Of a stretch of DNA of 64,000 bases, positions 36,635-48,459 are shown piece by piece. The position numbers and the translations under genes were made by a program. Under the pieces are notes generated by a model. It was given only the letters and a program-made list of their open reading frames with translations. It had not been told where the DNA came from and searched no databases. The first letter of the stretch is position 1. Every line of letters starts with the position of its first letter. This DNA comes from Paramecium octaurelia (lineage: Eukaryota; Ciliophora; Oligohymenophorea; Peniculida; Parameciidae), in contig CAJJDP010000058.1 in the NCBI GenBank assembly GCA_905182995.1, forward strand, positions 274,932 through 338,931. Reading direction: 5' to 3'.

Positions 36635-36671
36635 ATTATGATATTTATTTATTTGAATATTTAATTAAATT
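36635..36671. promoter_or_regulatory. 37-bp divergent promoter/5' UTR interval (PRPF19 / MCTS1)
   Basis: The only sequence between the two opposite start codons is 37 bases of pure A/T with one G. It must hold both 5' UTR starts, or the core promoters overlap coding sequence. No motif is claimed. Confidence 0.5.
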
Positions 36672-37233
36672 ATGTTCAAGAAACTAGAGGATCTTGCCAA
36701 ACCAACATTGCTATCCAAAACTGGAGTGAAGGAATTAAAGCAATCAATGAATGAATAATACCCTTTCTTCAAGGAAGTGGAGGATGAGATTTTCCCTAAA
36801 AAAGCCAATATCCAATCATTTAAGTTGAGGAGCGAATACAAAGTTGAAATAGTCCAAGTTGATAAAGATTATGTCTGCTTCACTAAAGAAAACTTAGTCG
36901 TTCCACATTTGAAATTAGTCCACAAATTTCCAGATCTCTTAATCAAATAATAAGTTGATGCAGGAGCAATTAAGCATATTTTAAGCGGTTCCGATGTTTT
37001 AGCTCCAGGATTGCTGTCTTAAGGAGGGCAACTAAATCAAGTATGACACACCAATTAAGAATTAGGCATAAAAAGGATAGGTCGTAGCCATATATGGAGA
37101 AGGCAAAGAAAATGCTATGGGAATAGGCATTATGAATGCAAGTTCTGATCAGATTAAAGCAGATCCAAAAGGCCATGCAATTTAATTATTACATCATCTA
37201 GGCGATTCCTTGTGGTAATTAAGTTTCAAATGA
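36672..37233 (+). CDS. MCTS1: MCTS1 (MCT-1/Tma20), translation reinitiation and recycling factor
   Basis: ATG 36672, TGA 37231-37233, 19-nt intron 37041-37059; 180 residues exactly, the family length. N-terminal DUF1947-type domain (ELKQSMNEQYPFF, LVVPHLKLVHKFPDLL) and PUA domain (VDAGAIKHILSGSDVLAPGL, VVAIYGEGKENAMGIGIMNA). MCTS1 works with DENR to recycle 40S subunits and restart translation on uORF mRNAs. Without the 19-nt intron the gene would appear frameshifted. Confidence 0.95.
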
Positions 37234-37275
37234 GCTGATTATTTGTCTATCTATATATATTGTACATATAATATA

Positions 37276-37658
37276 TCATTATTATTTTGTAATTTCAGTC
37301 TTAAGGTTATCAAAGGATTCGACTGGGACATATTGAGCAAGTGTATAGTACTTACCTTTTCCATCATCTTCTTCCTTCTTCTTTCTTTATAACCTTACTC
37401 TTATTCTTCTTGGCAAGTTACGAATTCCTCTTGCCCAAACTGCTTCATTTAATTGTGGGTCAATTCTGACATCCTCAGTTAACATGTTTTTTTAGGCTAG
37501 ATAGTGCATGATTTAATACCAAATCTGACAATGTGACTGACTGCTCTAGGTGCCTTTCTTTTAAATGTTTCTTTGTGAACTGCCTTATGGAGATTGATGG
37601 TGTAATCTCTGCTTACTTCGCCCAATGGATTAGGCTTTCCTTTTTCCTTCTTTCCCAT
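37276..37658 (-). CDS. RPL31: 60S ribosomal protein eL31
   Basis: ATG 37658, TGA 37278-37276, intron 37497-37519; 119 residues exactly. Reads [40 protein letters not shown] across the intron, [35 protein letters not shown] and [17 protein letters not shown], colinear with eukaryotic eL31. It sits near the exit tunnel of the large subunit. The stop lies 43 bases from that of MCTS1, the genes converging. Confidence 0.96.
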
Positions 37659-37699
37659 AAATTAAAAATCTTTAAAAATATTTTTTAAAAGTAATTCGA

Positions 37700-38339
37700 T
37701 CACACTGCAAACTTATGCTTGGTGCCGTTTGCTTTAAAATGTCCTATTCGAGTGTTAAAGAAACTGCGCATGGCCATAGTGCTCTCCATCCACATCGATT
37801 GTGAAGCTCTGTTATGAGTAACCATCAATTGATCGGATTATGATTTATTGTATCGTTCATCACTCTCATTATTATTAACCTTAAGTATTTTTAGACAAAT
37901 TTATTATTACTTTTTTCAGGATAGACTGTAAGTACATATTCTTTCGTTTCAATTACAGAATAGTATTTAATTGAGCACTTGAGTAAGCTTTTTGAGGGAT
38001 TGTAGGTTATTGTGGAAGAGCATTCAATCTTAATTTTAATTTAGACACTGTTAAGAGTTGAGGAGGAGGGAGAGGCTGTTTGAATTACTTTTTAACATAC
38101 AATTTGCCTAGAGAATTCGAGCTAAGGCTTCCTTATTCATAGTGAACTGAATTGATGGGAGTTCGAGTTTTCGGTGTCTTATTTATTTTCTTTGGAGATG
38201 GTTTTCTTTCAGATGAGAGAGTTTTCGTTTAGCAAGGTTCCTCTGCTATGACCGAATTATTCTTGGGTTTCAAAATTCCTTGCGATTCAAACGATGTGTC
38301 AATATCCCAACCTTTTATTGTTTCTAACTTTTGTTACAT
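37700..38339 (-). CDS. Unrecognised basic protein, 202 residues
   Basis: ATG 38339, TGA 37702-37700, intron 37880-37910; 202 residues exactly. Rich in Lys, Pro, Ser and Gln, likely mostly disordered (KPSPKKINKTPKTRTPINS, KQFKQPLPPPQLL), ending with a more conserved-looking stretch SQSMWMESTMAMRSFFNTRI. No membrane segment. Some basal-body or cytoskeletal proteins look like this, but I cannot name it. Confidence 0.75.
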
Positions 38340-38422
38340 ATAATATTTTTATATCAAAAATAATTCAATAAACACTCATTATAATAGATCCAAATTCTAG
38401 ATTTTTAGAAAGTAATTTATTT

Positions 38423-38919
38423 TCAATGTTTTGGATACTTAAGTGAAGACAATATTTCTGGATCATGCGTGGCCAAAAATAACCTCTTTATATATTTCAA
38501 CACAATCTCCATATTCCCAATCTTTTTCGACTTTAGCAAATCATCAATTATTTGGAAATTGCAAAAATATTCCTAGCAGATCTTCTTGGCTTCAGAATTT
38601 TGCAATAAAGTCTTGAAATCCTTACGTGTATAGTTTTTCCTCGAATTCCCTTTTTGAATGAACTTTTTTAGGGCCAAATTATACTACAATTCTTTTTGAT
38701 GATTTTTTTCTAAAAATATAAATCCTATTGTCTACTTAAATAATTCTTTAACAACACCCCTATATTTTTGGGAATGTTTTTTGTTTCGTTTTAAACTTTA
38801 GCCTCTCCATCGTCCATTCCCTCACCGTAAGTAATATTAGTCTCAATATTAAATCCTTATTTATGAAGAACATCAAAACAAGAGGCACTCAAGTCATAAT
38901 GCCAAGATTCTTAACTCAT
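38423..38919 (-). CDS. Unrecognised small protein, 156 residues
   Basis: ATG 38919, TGA 38425-38423, intron 38710-38735; 156 residues exactly. Starts MSQESWHYDLSASCFDVL, with charged helices after the intron (NYTRKDFKTLLQNSEAKKI, IDDLLKSKKIGNMEIVLKYI) and a short C-terminus with HDPEILSSLKYPKH. No recognised motif. Confidence 0.75.
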
Positions 38920-39798
38920 TAATTTAAATATATATTCATGTAATTATAAAAGAGTGAATTTCTTAAATTTAAATTCTACATCGGATTTTGATAATCCTAC
39001 TCATTTAATTTATCGTATATATATTTAATTTTTAATACTGTTTATATTTATTTAATAAGAGTCCTCTCTATACCTCTTCAAATTATATAGAATTACCGAG
39101 TCTATAAAAATTATAAAAAAACATGATCCTTCAAAAGTTATGAATTTAATAATGAAAAGGAATTTACTCTTAATTAAAAGAGTAAATTCAAAGAATAATA
39201 ATAATACTTATAAATCAATAATGTAGTATTCTTTTTTTCAATGTTTTGGACTTTAATTTCCAAAAATTTTTTAATTAATAACTACTTGTTTCAAAGATTA
39301 TTTATATGGTGTAAAATTCGTAGTAAGTGCATATTACATTTAAGAAAAACAGAATCTCTAAGAAGGAAATCATAAATTCAAAAATAGCAAATTTTTTGGC
39401 ACAATTCATTGGAAATTGAGAAATTTGATTTATTTTAGCTCCAATATAATTAAAATTTTGAAAAAAATATATGATAATTCAAGTTTGTAACTGGGCTGTT
39501 TCTATATTCAAAATTAAAATTAATATTAGCAATTAAAGAGGAAAATTAAGTCCTCCAACTTAACAATTACTTTTGTTCATATCATTTGGCTATGAATCTT
39601 TGATTATTATTTTGAAATATTTATTATATTGAATGTTTATTTTAAACAGAATAATTTAATAAATTTTGTTTGATAATTGAAACCTATTTTGCATTTTTCA
39701 ATTTACTTTAATGTTTCAAATTAATAAAACTAAGGTATTAATTACAATAAGATTATGATAAATGTAAGATATAAAATAATAATGATTATGCAATAATT
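38920..39798. other. Intergenic spacer of about 0.9 kb
   Basis: No ciliate-code open frame of note on either strand. Contains the inverted repeat at 39160-39189. Otherwise AT-rich with homopolymer runs. Confidence 0.55.
39160..39189. repeat. Perfect 12-bp inverted repeat (hairpin)
   Basis: GAATTTACTCTT and AAGAGTAAATTC flank a 6-base AT loop. The arms match perfectly. It lies in a gene-free spacer, between the 5' end of a minus-strand gene and the 3' end of the TPR gene. Confidence 0.8.
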
Positions 39799-42700
39799 TC
39801 AATTAGATTGTAATTATTATGGCTGATTATTTCTAATAGCATCTATAATAATCTAACTCAAAGTCTAATTGTAGTTTTCTATTGTGTTAGGAATTACTTA
39901 GCTGCTCATATAAGAGAGTATGGTTAATGAATCATTTATTCCTTTTTTCCAATAAATATCTTAGCTAAATTCTTCCTGTTATCTGGATAAATTAGCTATT
40001 TTGTCAACAAAATTTTAGAATGTGGATTATTCTATTTTTTATTACTCTGGTTTTATCTCTTAACTTAATTCTAATGCAGCCAATTAAATTTATTGTTGAA
40101 TACTTAATGAACCTATAGTAGATCTTTGTAAAATATTTGTTATTCGTATAATTCGATTGTTAAATCTAATCTCAAGAGTTTTCTTCATTACTATTCCTAA
40201 TGCCTAGTTTATACAATCAAAAACGGTTGAAGGCAGAGATATATATTTCATAAAGCTAGGAATAAATTTTATCATTTCTTTAAAATAATATATGAAGTTT
40301 TCAAATCTGCTTTATTTATACGCACCTTCTTTGATTTCATAGAATCCTGTTGAGATTTGCTGAATTGATTTCAAATATGTAGATAAGTACCAAACTAATG
40401 ATCTAAAATACAAGAATTTATGAGAATTTTCTGGTCGTTTCAAAATTTCTATCTCCTTCTGTATCTTGAAGGCGTCTGATAAATTTATTTTTTCAAAAAC
40501 TCCTTATAAATACTCAGTTTTTTATTTAAGTTATAATATTTCGTTTTGAATTTAGAATGTATCTTAATTATTGGTTATTGGCTATATTATTGATTATCCT
40601 TTTGGATCTTTAAATATCTACTTTTCTAATTCATCAACTGATGGAAGTTGAGGTTGTTATGCATTAAATTTAAGAAACTATTATTTTTGAGTAATTTAGG
40701 ATCTCAGAGAACCCATTTATTCTTCTATTAGCAATAACAATGACACTTTTTCATATAAAACAAAAATATTGGCAGGACTAAGATTCCAACAATTTTTTGA
40801 ATTATTGCCTTGACTTTCCAATAACTATTTTGCCTAAAGAAAGTAATTTCTTGCTTATTAATACTTTCTATCTTCAAAATATATATTTCCTATATTAACT
40901 AAAATGACTGGATTCTAGCAAAATTGACTAGCATCTAAAAAATACTTTAAGGAATCTTGTATATCGCCTTAATAAAATTTTAATGTTCCTTAAACTTAAT
41001 TCTTTAATTACCTATATTATTTAAAACAGCTCCATTTTTTGGATTTAATGAAATTATCTGTTAAAAGTCTTTTAGAGCATCTTTTTTCTAGCCTAAATGA
41101 TTATAAACCAAACCTACATTTGTTTAAATTCATTTACCTCTATTATTAAGTGCATCTTAATAACTAGGATCAATTTTAATAGCTTGATTTAGATCTTTTA
41201 GGGCTAATTCAAAATTTCCTAAATTTACAAATAATGTTCCTAAAATAGAAAAAATCTAACCTCTATTAAAATATGAATTTGAACAGTTTGGATCAAGTTC
41301 AATGGCCTTATTTAAATCATCAAATGCTTATTATTTTAATCCCAAACTAGTAGCAAGTGAAGCTATTTTTACAATTTAATCAATACCTCTATTTGCATAT
41401 GCCTTTTAAAAATTAGGATTAAGTGAAATAGCTTTACAATATTAGAAAAATGCTTAATTAATATTTCCAAGCATTGTTAATATAACTCCTAGAATAAATT
41501 AAAATAACAACCTAATTGATAATAAGCATCTGGATGATTTGGATTTATCTCAATATGTTTTTCTAAATCCTTCTTTGCTTAATCTTTCTAACCTATCTTT
41601 AAATAGGATTAGGCTTGTTAGATACTATGATATTAAACCTCTATTATAGTATGCGAATTAGGAATTAGCATTGATACTTATAGTCTTATTAAGATCTCTG
41701 ATGGCTTCCTCAAACCTCTCCAATCTGAAGTAAAGCTCACCTCATACAATTTTTCATATATATTACTTCTTTGATTTAAGTACTATTCATCTTTAGGGCA
41801 TAAAGCTATAGCTCTATCATAGGCATGAAGAGCCTTATCTAAGTTACCAATCTTTAGATGACAGTTCCCTAGAATAATTATCAAAATCACCTTCAATAAA
41901 GTGAATTTCAGCATTATTCTATTCATGAATTAAGGGCTTTCTAATTTCTTAAAGAGCTTCTTCAATTTAGTTTAAGTCTATGAGAATTTTAGCTAAATGT
42001 TATATGTCAATTACAAACCTCTTTTTATATATGGTTGGACAAAATATGGATTTATTTATTTTATTACGGCATAATCTGCAAGGGCTTCTTACACTCTATT
42101 TTAAAGAAGAAAAATCTTTGCTATTTCATTGATACAGCTTAATACCTCTATTAAAATAAGCTTAAGAATCGTTAGGATTTTATTCAATTACTTTATTAAT
42201 TTAATAAAGCTCATCATCCTATTATTTTGAAATTGCTTTAATATTTATGTATAAAAGGTACTTCTTTATGAAGCAAAACGGTTATTAATAGAATTTACTT
42301 ATTGGGTCGCCTTAAGAAAACAAGTAAATGCTTCTAATTTAAGTCCTAGTTCCCAGAGGATTGTTCCTGTTAAATAATGCTTAATAAAATACCTTTACGG
42401 CTATAGGCTATTTCAAAATTTGGATTGAGAGAAATTGCTTAATTAATATCGTCTAAAGCTGGATACAAACATTTATTTTTCCACTAAATTGTTGCTTAAT
42501 AATGAAACATACTCTTACATCTAAGATAATATGCGTTCGCTGATTTTGAATCAATTTTTAATGCTAAATCACAATCCTAAAGGGCCATTGGGGTGTTTTC
42601 TAACTCAGACCATATTTCGCCTAAAATTATTAAAGCAAGTCCTACCTCTTAAAAGATAAGCATTAACATTGTTCTATTACAATTTTAAACTTTTATCGAT

Positions 42701-42838
42701 CTCTTAAAGTGCTTCTTGAAGATAATTTTTAGATTTAAAATCCTTAATTAATCATTTTTATATTTTTACTTATGCCAATTAAAAATATTATTCTGCTTGT
42801 TCTAATTGAGCTTATGTAATTTATGTTTAGGCTTTCAT
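39799..42838 (-). CDS. Long TPR-repeat protein with C-terminal helical domain
   Basis: ATG 42838 (MKAQTQITQAQLEQAEQYF), TGA 39801-39799; several small introns, the first about 42744-42770. Between about 42700 and 40800 the protein is built from tandem tetratricopeptide repeats of 34 residues, for example AFDDLNKAIELDPNCSNSYF and ELALKDLNQAIKIDPSYQDA. By length there could be 16-20; I did not align each. The last 300 residues (from about 40720) form a separate helical domain with SHKFLYFRSLVWYLSTYL and ending IPNTIENYNQTLSQIIIDAI. TPR arrays are protein-binding scaffolds. The C-terminal domain is not one I can name; similar TPR proteins are numerous in ciliates. Confidence 0.75.
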
Positions 42839-43245
42839 TTATTATAATAAATTTATTATTGTAAAATACACTATTTTAATAATTTTTCGAAATTAATAGA
42901 TTTTTGTTTTAATTATCTAAAACTCCTTCCTATTTCGATAAATTTATTATAATGAATAATATATTAATTATCATGAACGGTTTGGCTTAAAGATTAATCT
43001 TAGATTCCTTATTTTTAGTAATATATATTTTAATAATTCTATCTTATAATAATACAATAATAAGATATCGCCTTCCTTCAACTATTAAAAATTACCAAAT
43101 ATTTTATAGATCTTCTAAACTAATTTAATTTAATTTATAAACTGTGTTCGATGACTATGTAAATAAACTATTAAAAGAAAATTGGATATAAATAAAAGTT
43201 TGTTGAATACGTAATTGAGAAACTTCCTTTTGATTCTCATATAAT
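42839..43245. other. Divergent spacer
   Basis: AT-rich region between opposite starts; nothing specific seen. Confidence 0.5.
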
Positions 43246-44347
43246 ATGAGTGAAGAAATCGACAAGTATTGTAAGTATAAATAAATTAAATAGGCTACAG
43301 CCCAAGCTTATATTTATTTATGACATAAAAACAATTTATTATGAAAGTAATCTCTTTTAAGATAGGAAATTAGGAAGTGTTTATCCCTTTTACTAATTTT
43401 CTGTTAATTATTTATTCAAATACCTAAACATTAATCTCCCAATATAATTATAGTTTATTATAGTCTTATAAATGCATTGATCGGTTCATAGAAACCATGA
43501 ATAGAAATTTGAGTTTTACGATGAAAGTGTTTAATGACATTGATTTGTGAATAATAAAAGATATTAATTTATGGTATACAAAATCAGAAATAAGTCATTT
43601 TTCTGGACTAGAGCTGGCTGGAAGAATAATTGGCATCCTAAAAATTTTAATGCTCCAAGACCATCAAGTTCAGAATTCACTATAGGTATTAGATGTCGTT
43701 ACGATCACAATTCATTCTTGAGAGGTTAGAAATTTAATGTCTATTGAATAGCTTATCATTCATACAGAAAGATATCAAGACATTGCAAGTAATATTTCTT
43801 TGGCAACAAAGAGTTGGAGGAATTATTTTAGATGGGTTTGAGAACATTTTTTATTGTACCTCATATTGCTGAATGTCAAGTCACTTAAATCAAACATGGT
43901 GGTGAAAGAAGAATGGTCGATTAAATTGACAGAGACTTTGAATTAGTATCCTACAATTCGCATCCTTATTAATTGTTCACCTACTCAGTTTGGAATTAAT
44001 ATTTGGCAAATCAGTAAGAGGCTTATGAATAAAGAAAGAATGGAGGTTAAGCCATCGAAGATCAAGTTATTGATCACATCAGGTATGAAAATGAATTTAA
44101 ATTCAAGTGAATTGGTGAAGGATGAGAAAGCTAAGTTGGGTGCAGGCAAATAATTGAGCATTGAAAGAACTGCGGAAATTGTTATGAATGTTATGAGATA
44201 ATTAAGAGCTGCCTAATAAAGACCAAATCTTAACAATAGGTAATTAACATAATTAATGTAATAAGACGTGCAGATGGTGAATTTGATGATTTCTTAGAAT
44301 AGAGAAGACCATTTACAGCTCCAAACAATTAATCAGCTACTCATTGA
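43246..44347 (+). CDS. Helical protein of uncertain family
   Basis: ATG 43246, TGA 44345-44347. A consistent reading uses a 19-nt first intron (about 43271-43289), others near 43480 and 43532, one of 25 nt at about 43859, one at about 44083 and one at about 44243. Segments: KLQPKLIFIYDIKTIYYESN, VIFLDQSWLEEQLASQKF, YRYQMSLRSQFILERLE, IQKDIKTLQ, RVGGIILDGFENIFY, GGERRMVDQIDRDFELV, HISELVKDEKAKLG and a basic end RRPFTAPNNQSATH. The DGFENI...GGERRMVDQID part loosely recalls the C-terminal region of Vps50/Vps51-type tethering subunits. That similarity is weak and some exon edges are guesses. Confidence 0.5.
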
Positions 44348-44550
44348 GCTGCAATATATTCAAATAAAATATAATACCTATTTAATTAAGAATTATTGTC
44401 TATGAGTCCATAATGGATTTGCTAAATTTTATAAAAAAATACTCCTCCTATTTTGGTTTCAACTATTTTTAAAACCATTTATTTTTCATCATCCTTTTAA
44501 CTTAACCTCTTGATTTATTAGATATGTATATATTAAATAGATATATATAT

Positions 44551-46408
44551 TCAACTTATATATTCCGATAATCCCATTTCAGCTGCTTCCTATAAAGCTT
44601 TACTTAACATATCCTGAACAAAAGTTTAGTCAGATTTTAATGAGAGTGCCTTATGATAATGATGAATTGCTTTGCTTAAACTGTTTGGCAATTCACTTAA
44701 GTGATAGGAGAAAGCCAATGCAAAAAATATTTATGGAGAAACAGAATTTAACTATAGATAAAAATTATCATTACTTGTATGCACTTTTCAAATATCTGAA
44801 TTGCATTTTTGTAATCTTTTTATTTTCTAAAAGTATGTCCAAGATTCTATAATGCAGATTCCCTGATTTTATGATTAGAATTTTAACAAAAAACTAATGC
44901 ATTTAAGAAATACTATCATATTACATTTTAAAACATACATCTTTAGCTTCATTATACTTCTTTTATTTGTAAGCTATAACTCCCAATTCATTCTAAATCA
45001 TAGGGTCTGTTGGATTGATATCTTTGGCTTGTTATAATGATAAAATAGCAGTTTGTAAATTGTTTGTTCTCAAGTATTCCATGCCAATGTACACATGAGC
45101 TTAATAGCACCCTGGAAATTATCTTGTTATCGATCTATATATCGACATGGCTTAATCAGACTCATCCTATATAGCATAAGAATGGGCTAATCCAATCCAA
45201 CTGTAGATTAAATGTGAATCTAATTAAATGGATTTTTAGAATTGTTTTCTTGCTACTTCGTACTTCTTAGCTGAAAAATAATACACTCCAACCACAAACC
45301 AGCTGAGGGCATTTTGAGCATAATTCTCAATTAAATTGTGAGCACAATAATAGAGTTCAGCAATCTATTCCAATTCCAATAAACACGAAACATAAGTTGG
45401 AATCACTTCGAAATACAAGGGATCCAACTTGATTGCTTTCAATGACCAATCATAGGCAGATGCAATGTCATAATTATAATATGCTTTCTTTGCCTTAACA
45501 TTCAGTATATCAATATTATTCTTCTTCTCCAAAGTTACATAAATTAGGTCATTTTGAATTGGAATCTCCTCTTTACGTATATACGGACTACGTACAGGAG
45601 AGGGTTTCAGTTATTAAGTTTCTGCCTTATCAATAATTTATAACTATTAAGCAATTTTTCTCTTTTCTTCCTACAATTAATCAGCTAATTTTGAATTCGC
45701 AATCTCATAATTTATAGTTTTGCTTATGTAATAATCCTTCAACCAAGCTTCATCTGCATTTAATTAGATTAGTTAAACTAAGTTCTCCTTTTCATCTGAA
45801 GATATCAGATACGAATCAACTAATTACTAAAACACTCTAACATTCGTTGGTGTTTTCTGTAAGCATTCAAAATAATTAGAAACTGCTGATTATTTGTTCT
45901 CTAAGGCTTCATAACATTATCCTCTTACCCAATCACTCTATGAACTACTCTCCTCTTGAAGCATTTCAATCCCCATTTCATATTGCCGATTTGAATACAA
46001 AGCTCTAGCTCCCAATACTGCAAAATCTCCCTGTGTCAATTTATGCTTTAAAAAGAGATTATACACTCCTGAATACTCCTAATTTGCAAAATGACTCTAA
46101 AGTTATATTTTTCAATCATGTACCATTCCAAGCAAGAATACGAAATATGGCTATGCAACTGAATCTTAGTTCAAACATAATAATTTCTCTGCAAAAAATA
46201 TTGCTTATTTGTAATATCCTTGCAAATAACTGTTCATTGTTTATTGATATATATTCAATAATGAAGCATTATTCAATAATGCTGTTGCAAATTAGGAGCT
46301 CGATTAAGGATTGAAATAAGGCAATTGAACTTCATAATACAAATTTTAAAATTTTCCTTATTCGCTTTTTTGTCTTGTAAATTTTGTCACTTTATTTTGA
46401 ATTGACAT
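44551..46408 (-). CDS. CDC16: Anaphase-promoting complex subunit 6 (CDC16)
   Basis: ATG 46408, TGA 44553-44551, with a 27-nt intron at about 46098-46124 and others. The TPR superhelix reads clearly as APC6: YKQAIFFAEKLLCLNQDSVA near the N-terminus, and in the middle QFQKSIQLDSHLIYSWIGLA, HSYAIQDESDQAMSIYRSI, GCYQAHVYIGMEYLRTNNLQ and NPTDPMIQNELGVIAYKQK, which follow vertebrate CDC16 (LYIGMEYLRTNN is diagnostic). The end has KAIHHYHKALSLKSD. APC6 is part of the cyclosome ubiquitin ligase that destroys mitotic cyclins. The cyclin gene at 3465 is unlinked. Confidence 0.92.
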
Positions 46409-46615
46409 TTTGGCTACTATATTTTAAATTCAAATTTTATTTAATATTGCACTTTTCTTAATCATTCTCGATGTAGAGATCAATTCATTAACATAAAACA
46501 ATCAATTACTTCAGCAGGCAAAATGTTTTTTCGTTTTTATTAAAAAATTCTATTTTCCATTTGATTTCTATTTGTTTATTTAGTAAATTAATTTTTTCAT
46601 ATAATCTAGTTCAAA

Positions 46616-46875
46616 AGATATTAAGATGTGAAGCCCAATGAACCAAAGTGAGCATGGCATCCCCAAAATGTTGAACCTAAACCAAAGTTTGAATATTTTT
46701 AATACTCAAGCCTACAAAAAAAAGCTAAAAATTTTTTAACAGAATTTAAAAAGCAAATGAATAAATTGAGAATACAGATTATGTGAGCCCATTGTAAATT
46801 AAAGATCTTATACCAGATCCTTAATAAGAAGTAAATCTAGAAGAATTTGAGTAAAAATAAATTTTAAATTATAAA
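46616..46875 (+). other. Coding-like fragments, possible small gene or relic
   Basis: Frames here read DVKPNEPK, AWHPQNVEPKPKFEYF, AKNFLTEFKKQMNK and DYVSPLQIKDLIPDPQQEVN, but a TGA after DVKPNEPK and a frame change near 46775 cannot be explained by normal introns. It might be a short gene with a missed structure. The last frame runs into the 5S gene, which argues against coding there. Confidence 0.25.
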
Positions 46876-46936
46876 TATTTTATTCTTTTATAAAGAGAAC
46901 CCTTGGGTTTAAAAGGGGAGTCATATAGTAAATATC

Positions 46937-47054
46937 GTTGTCGGCCATACTAAGCCTAAAGCACCGGATCCCATTCGAACTCCGAAGTTAAGCGGCTTAA
47001 GGCGAGGTTAGTACTAAGGTGGGGGACCGCTTGGGAAGTCCTCGTGTTGACAAC
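46937..47054 (+). rRNA. 5S ribosomal RNA
   Basis: About 118 nt with the standard eukaryotic 5S pattern: GGCCATACTAAGCC near the 5' end, CCCATTCGAACTCCGAAGTT, the internal control region AAGTTAAGC...GTTAGTACTAAGG, and GGGGACCGCTTGGGAAG. The 5' GTTGTC pairs with the 3' GACAAC to close helix I. Transcribed by RNA polymerase III, and followed two bases later by a run of six T. Confidence 0.95.
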
Positions 47055-47056
47055 CC

Positions 47057-47062
47057 TTTTTT
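47057..47062 (+). terminator. Oligo-T terminator of the 5S gene
   Basis: Six T directly after the 5S 3' end, the normal RNA polymerase III stop. Confidence 0.8.
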
Positions 47063-47275
47063 ATATTTTTAATATAGTTGTTATTTATTAATAAATAATG
47101 GGTAAAATTAGAGAAAAATAATTAGCCACATCAATTTAAATGACAGATTATATCTCTTAAGAATTATGACATTTTGATTAAAAATACGTATTTTTCTAGG
47201 TTATTTAACAGAGCAATAGATCATTTTAATCTATAAATAATATTATACTAAAAATAATTATAACAGGTCTAGCAT

Positions 47276-48458
47276 ATGACTACTTTTTTATAATCAACAT
47301 TTACAATATCTGCGAAGCCAAACTATGAGTTTTTATAGAATTAAGTTGATACTGACTCAGATAATGAAGAATAGAAATAGAAATTATAATAAGTTCATGA
47401 TCATTAGAAGGAACACAAAAAATTTAAGAAATTGATTGATATAGAGTTGGTTAAAGAGGAATTGAAAAGCAGACCCAATGTTGAAAAGCAATTAAGTTCG
47501 CTTTAAAAGAAATCAATTTCAAAAATAAAAAGTGTCCGTTCGCTGAATGATCTCATAATGCCAACTTCTCCAGTTTTAATGGATCAATTAAGCAATTTGA
47601 ATAAAATAAAAGAGATACGAAATGAAGTGCCTCCAGAACTAATGGGTAGAATTTACTCTGAATTTAGGTAATTTATCATAAAATTAATTAAGATATGAAT
47701 TTGTGTCTGCCCTAAATCCTGTTTATCGCTAGGGAGATTAGAATAAAAGATTTTATATAGTGCTAGAAGGGAAGGTGGTGGTGATGAAACCAAAGTTAAA
47801 GATGGTGGGGTCCAGTAAAATAGAATTTGATGATAACTTGAAATAAAAAAATCAAGGAAAAAATGAAGATGATCCATTTGGATTAAAAATTCTCTTTCCT
47901 GATTACATTATACTAAAAATTTTATTTCCAGGAGAGTATGTGTATCTTAATTCTATTTTTAGCTCTTTTGGAGAGGCAGCCATTAAATTAGATACCACCA
48001 GATCATCTACGGTTTTTACTTTAGAGGACACCCACTTAATCTATTTAAATGAAACAGCTTATCTCGAATATATTAATCCTTATTTAAGTATTTCTTTGGA
48101 TAAAAAAATTAAATACTTTGGATCAACTCCACTGTTTCAAAATATCAATACAGAAGACTATATGGGTATAGTTTTGGAAAGCAAGATGATCACAATGAAG
48201 GCAGGAGAGCTATTTTATGAGGAAGGAGAGAAAACTAAATACATTTATTTTATAATCAATGGGGAAATAGAATTGTTAAAGAAAGTAGGAAGCAAATCCA
48301 TAATTTTATCTTCTTATGGGGAATTTCAATGTTTTGGGGAGGTTGAGATAATGATGAAAATAAATAGATATACAAAAGCAAAAGTGATTTCCCCAAGGGT
48401 TAATTGTTATAAAATCAGAAAGAGAAGATTTTTTGATAATTTAGGGAGTTTTGGAACT
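47276..48458 (+). pseudogene. Truncated copy of the cNMP-binding protein gene (likely assembly artefact)
   Basis: Identical to the first 1183 bases of the gene at 48679-50795, cut off at the N gap inside the second cNMP-binding domain. The residues after the gap read into unrelated spacer. Do not count as a separate gene. Confidence 0.85.
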
Positions 48459-48459
48459 N
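48459..48459. other. Assembly gap (single N)
   Basis: One N at the junction of two identical 1402-bp blocks. Confidence 0.95.

Larger units (their letters stand above)
47057..48458 (+). repeat. Duplicated block A, copy 1 (ends at a single-N gap)
   Basis: 1402 bases, identical as far as I can compare with 48460-49861 (offset 1403). It begins in the T-run after the 5S gene and ends at the N at 48459. Its last bases continue naturally only in copy 2. This is best read as the same sequence assembled twice on both sides of an unclosed contig join, not a genomic tandem duplication. Confidence 0.9.

Noticed and set aside
37020-37060. Apparent frameshift in MCTS1
   Set aside because: A 19-nt GT...AG intron (37041-37059) restores the frame and the conserved PUA sequence.
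36970-37176. Minus-strand frame of 68 codons
   Set aside because: It lies antisense to the PUA domain of MCTS1.
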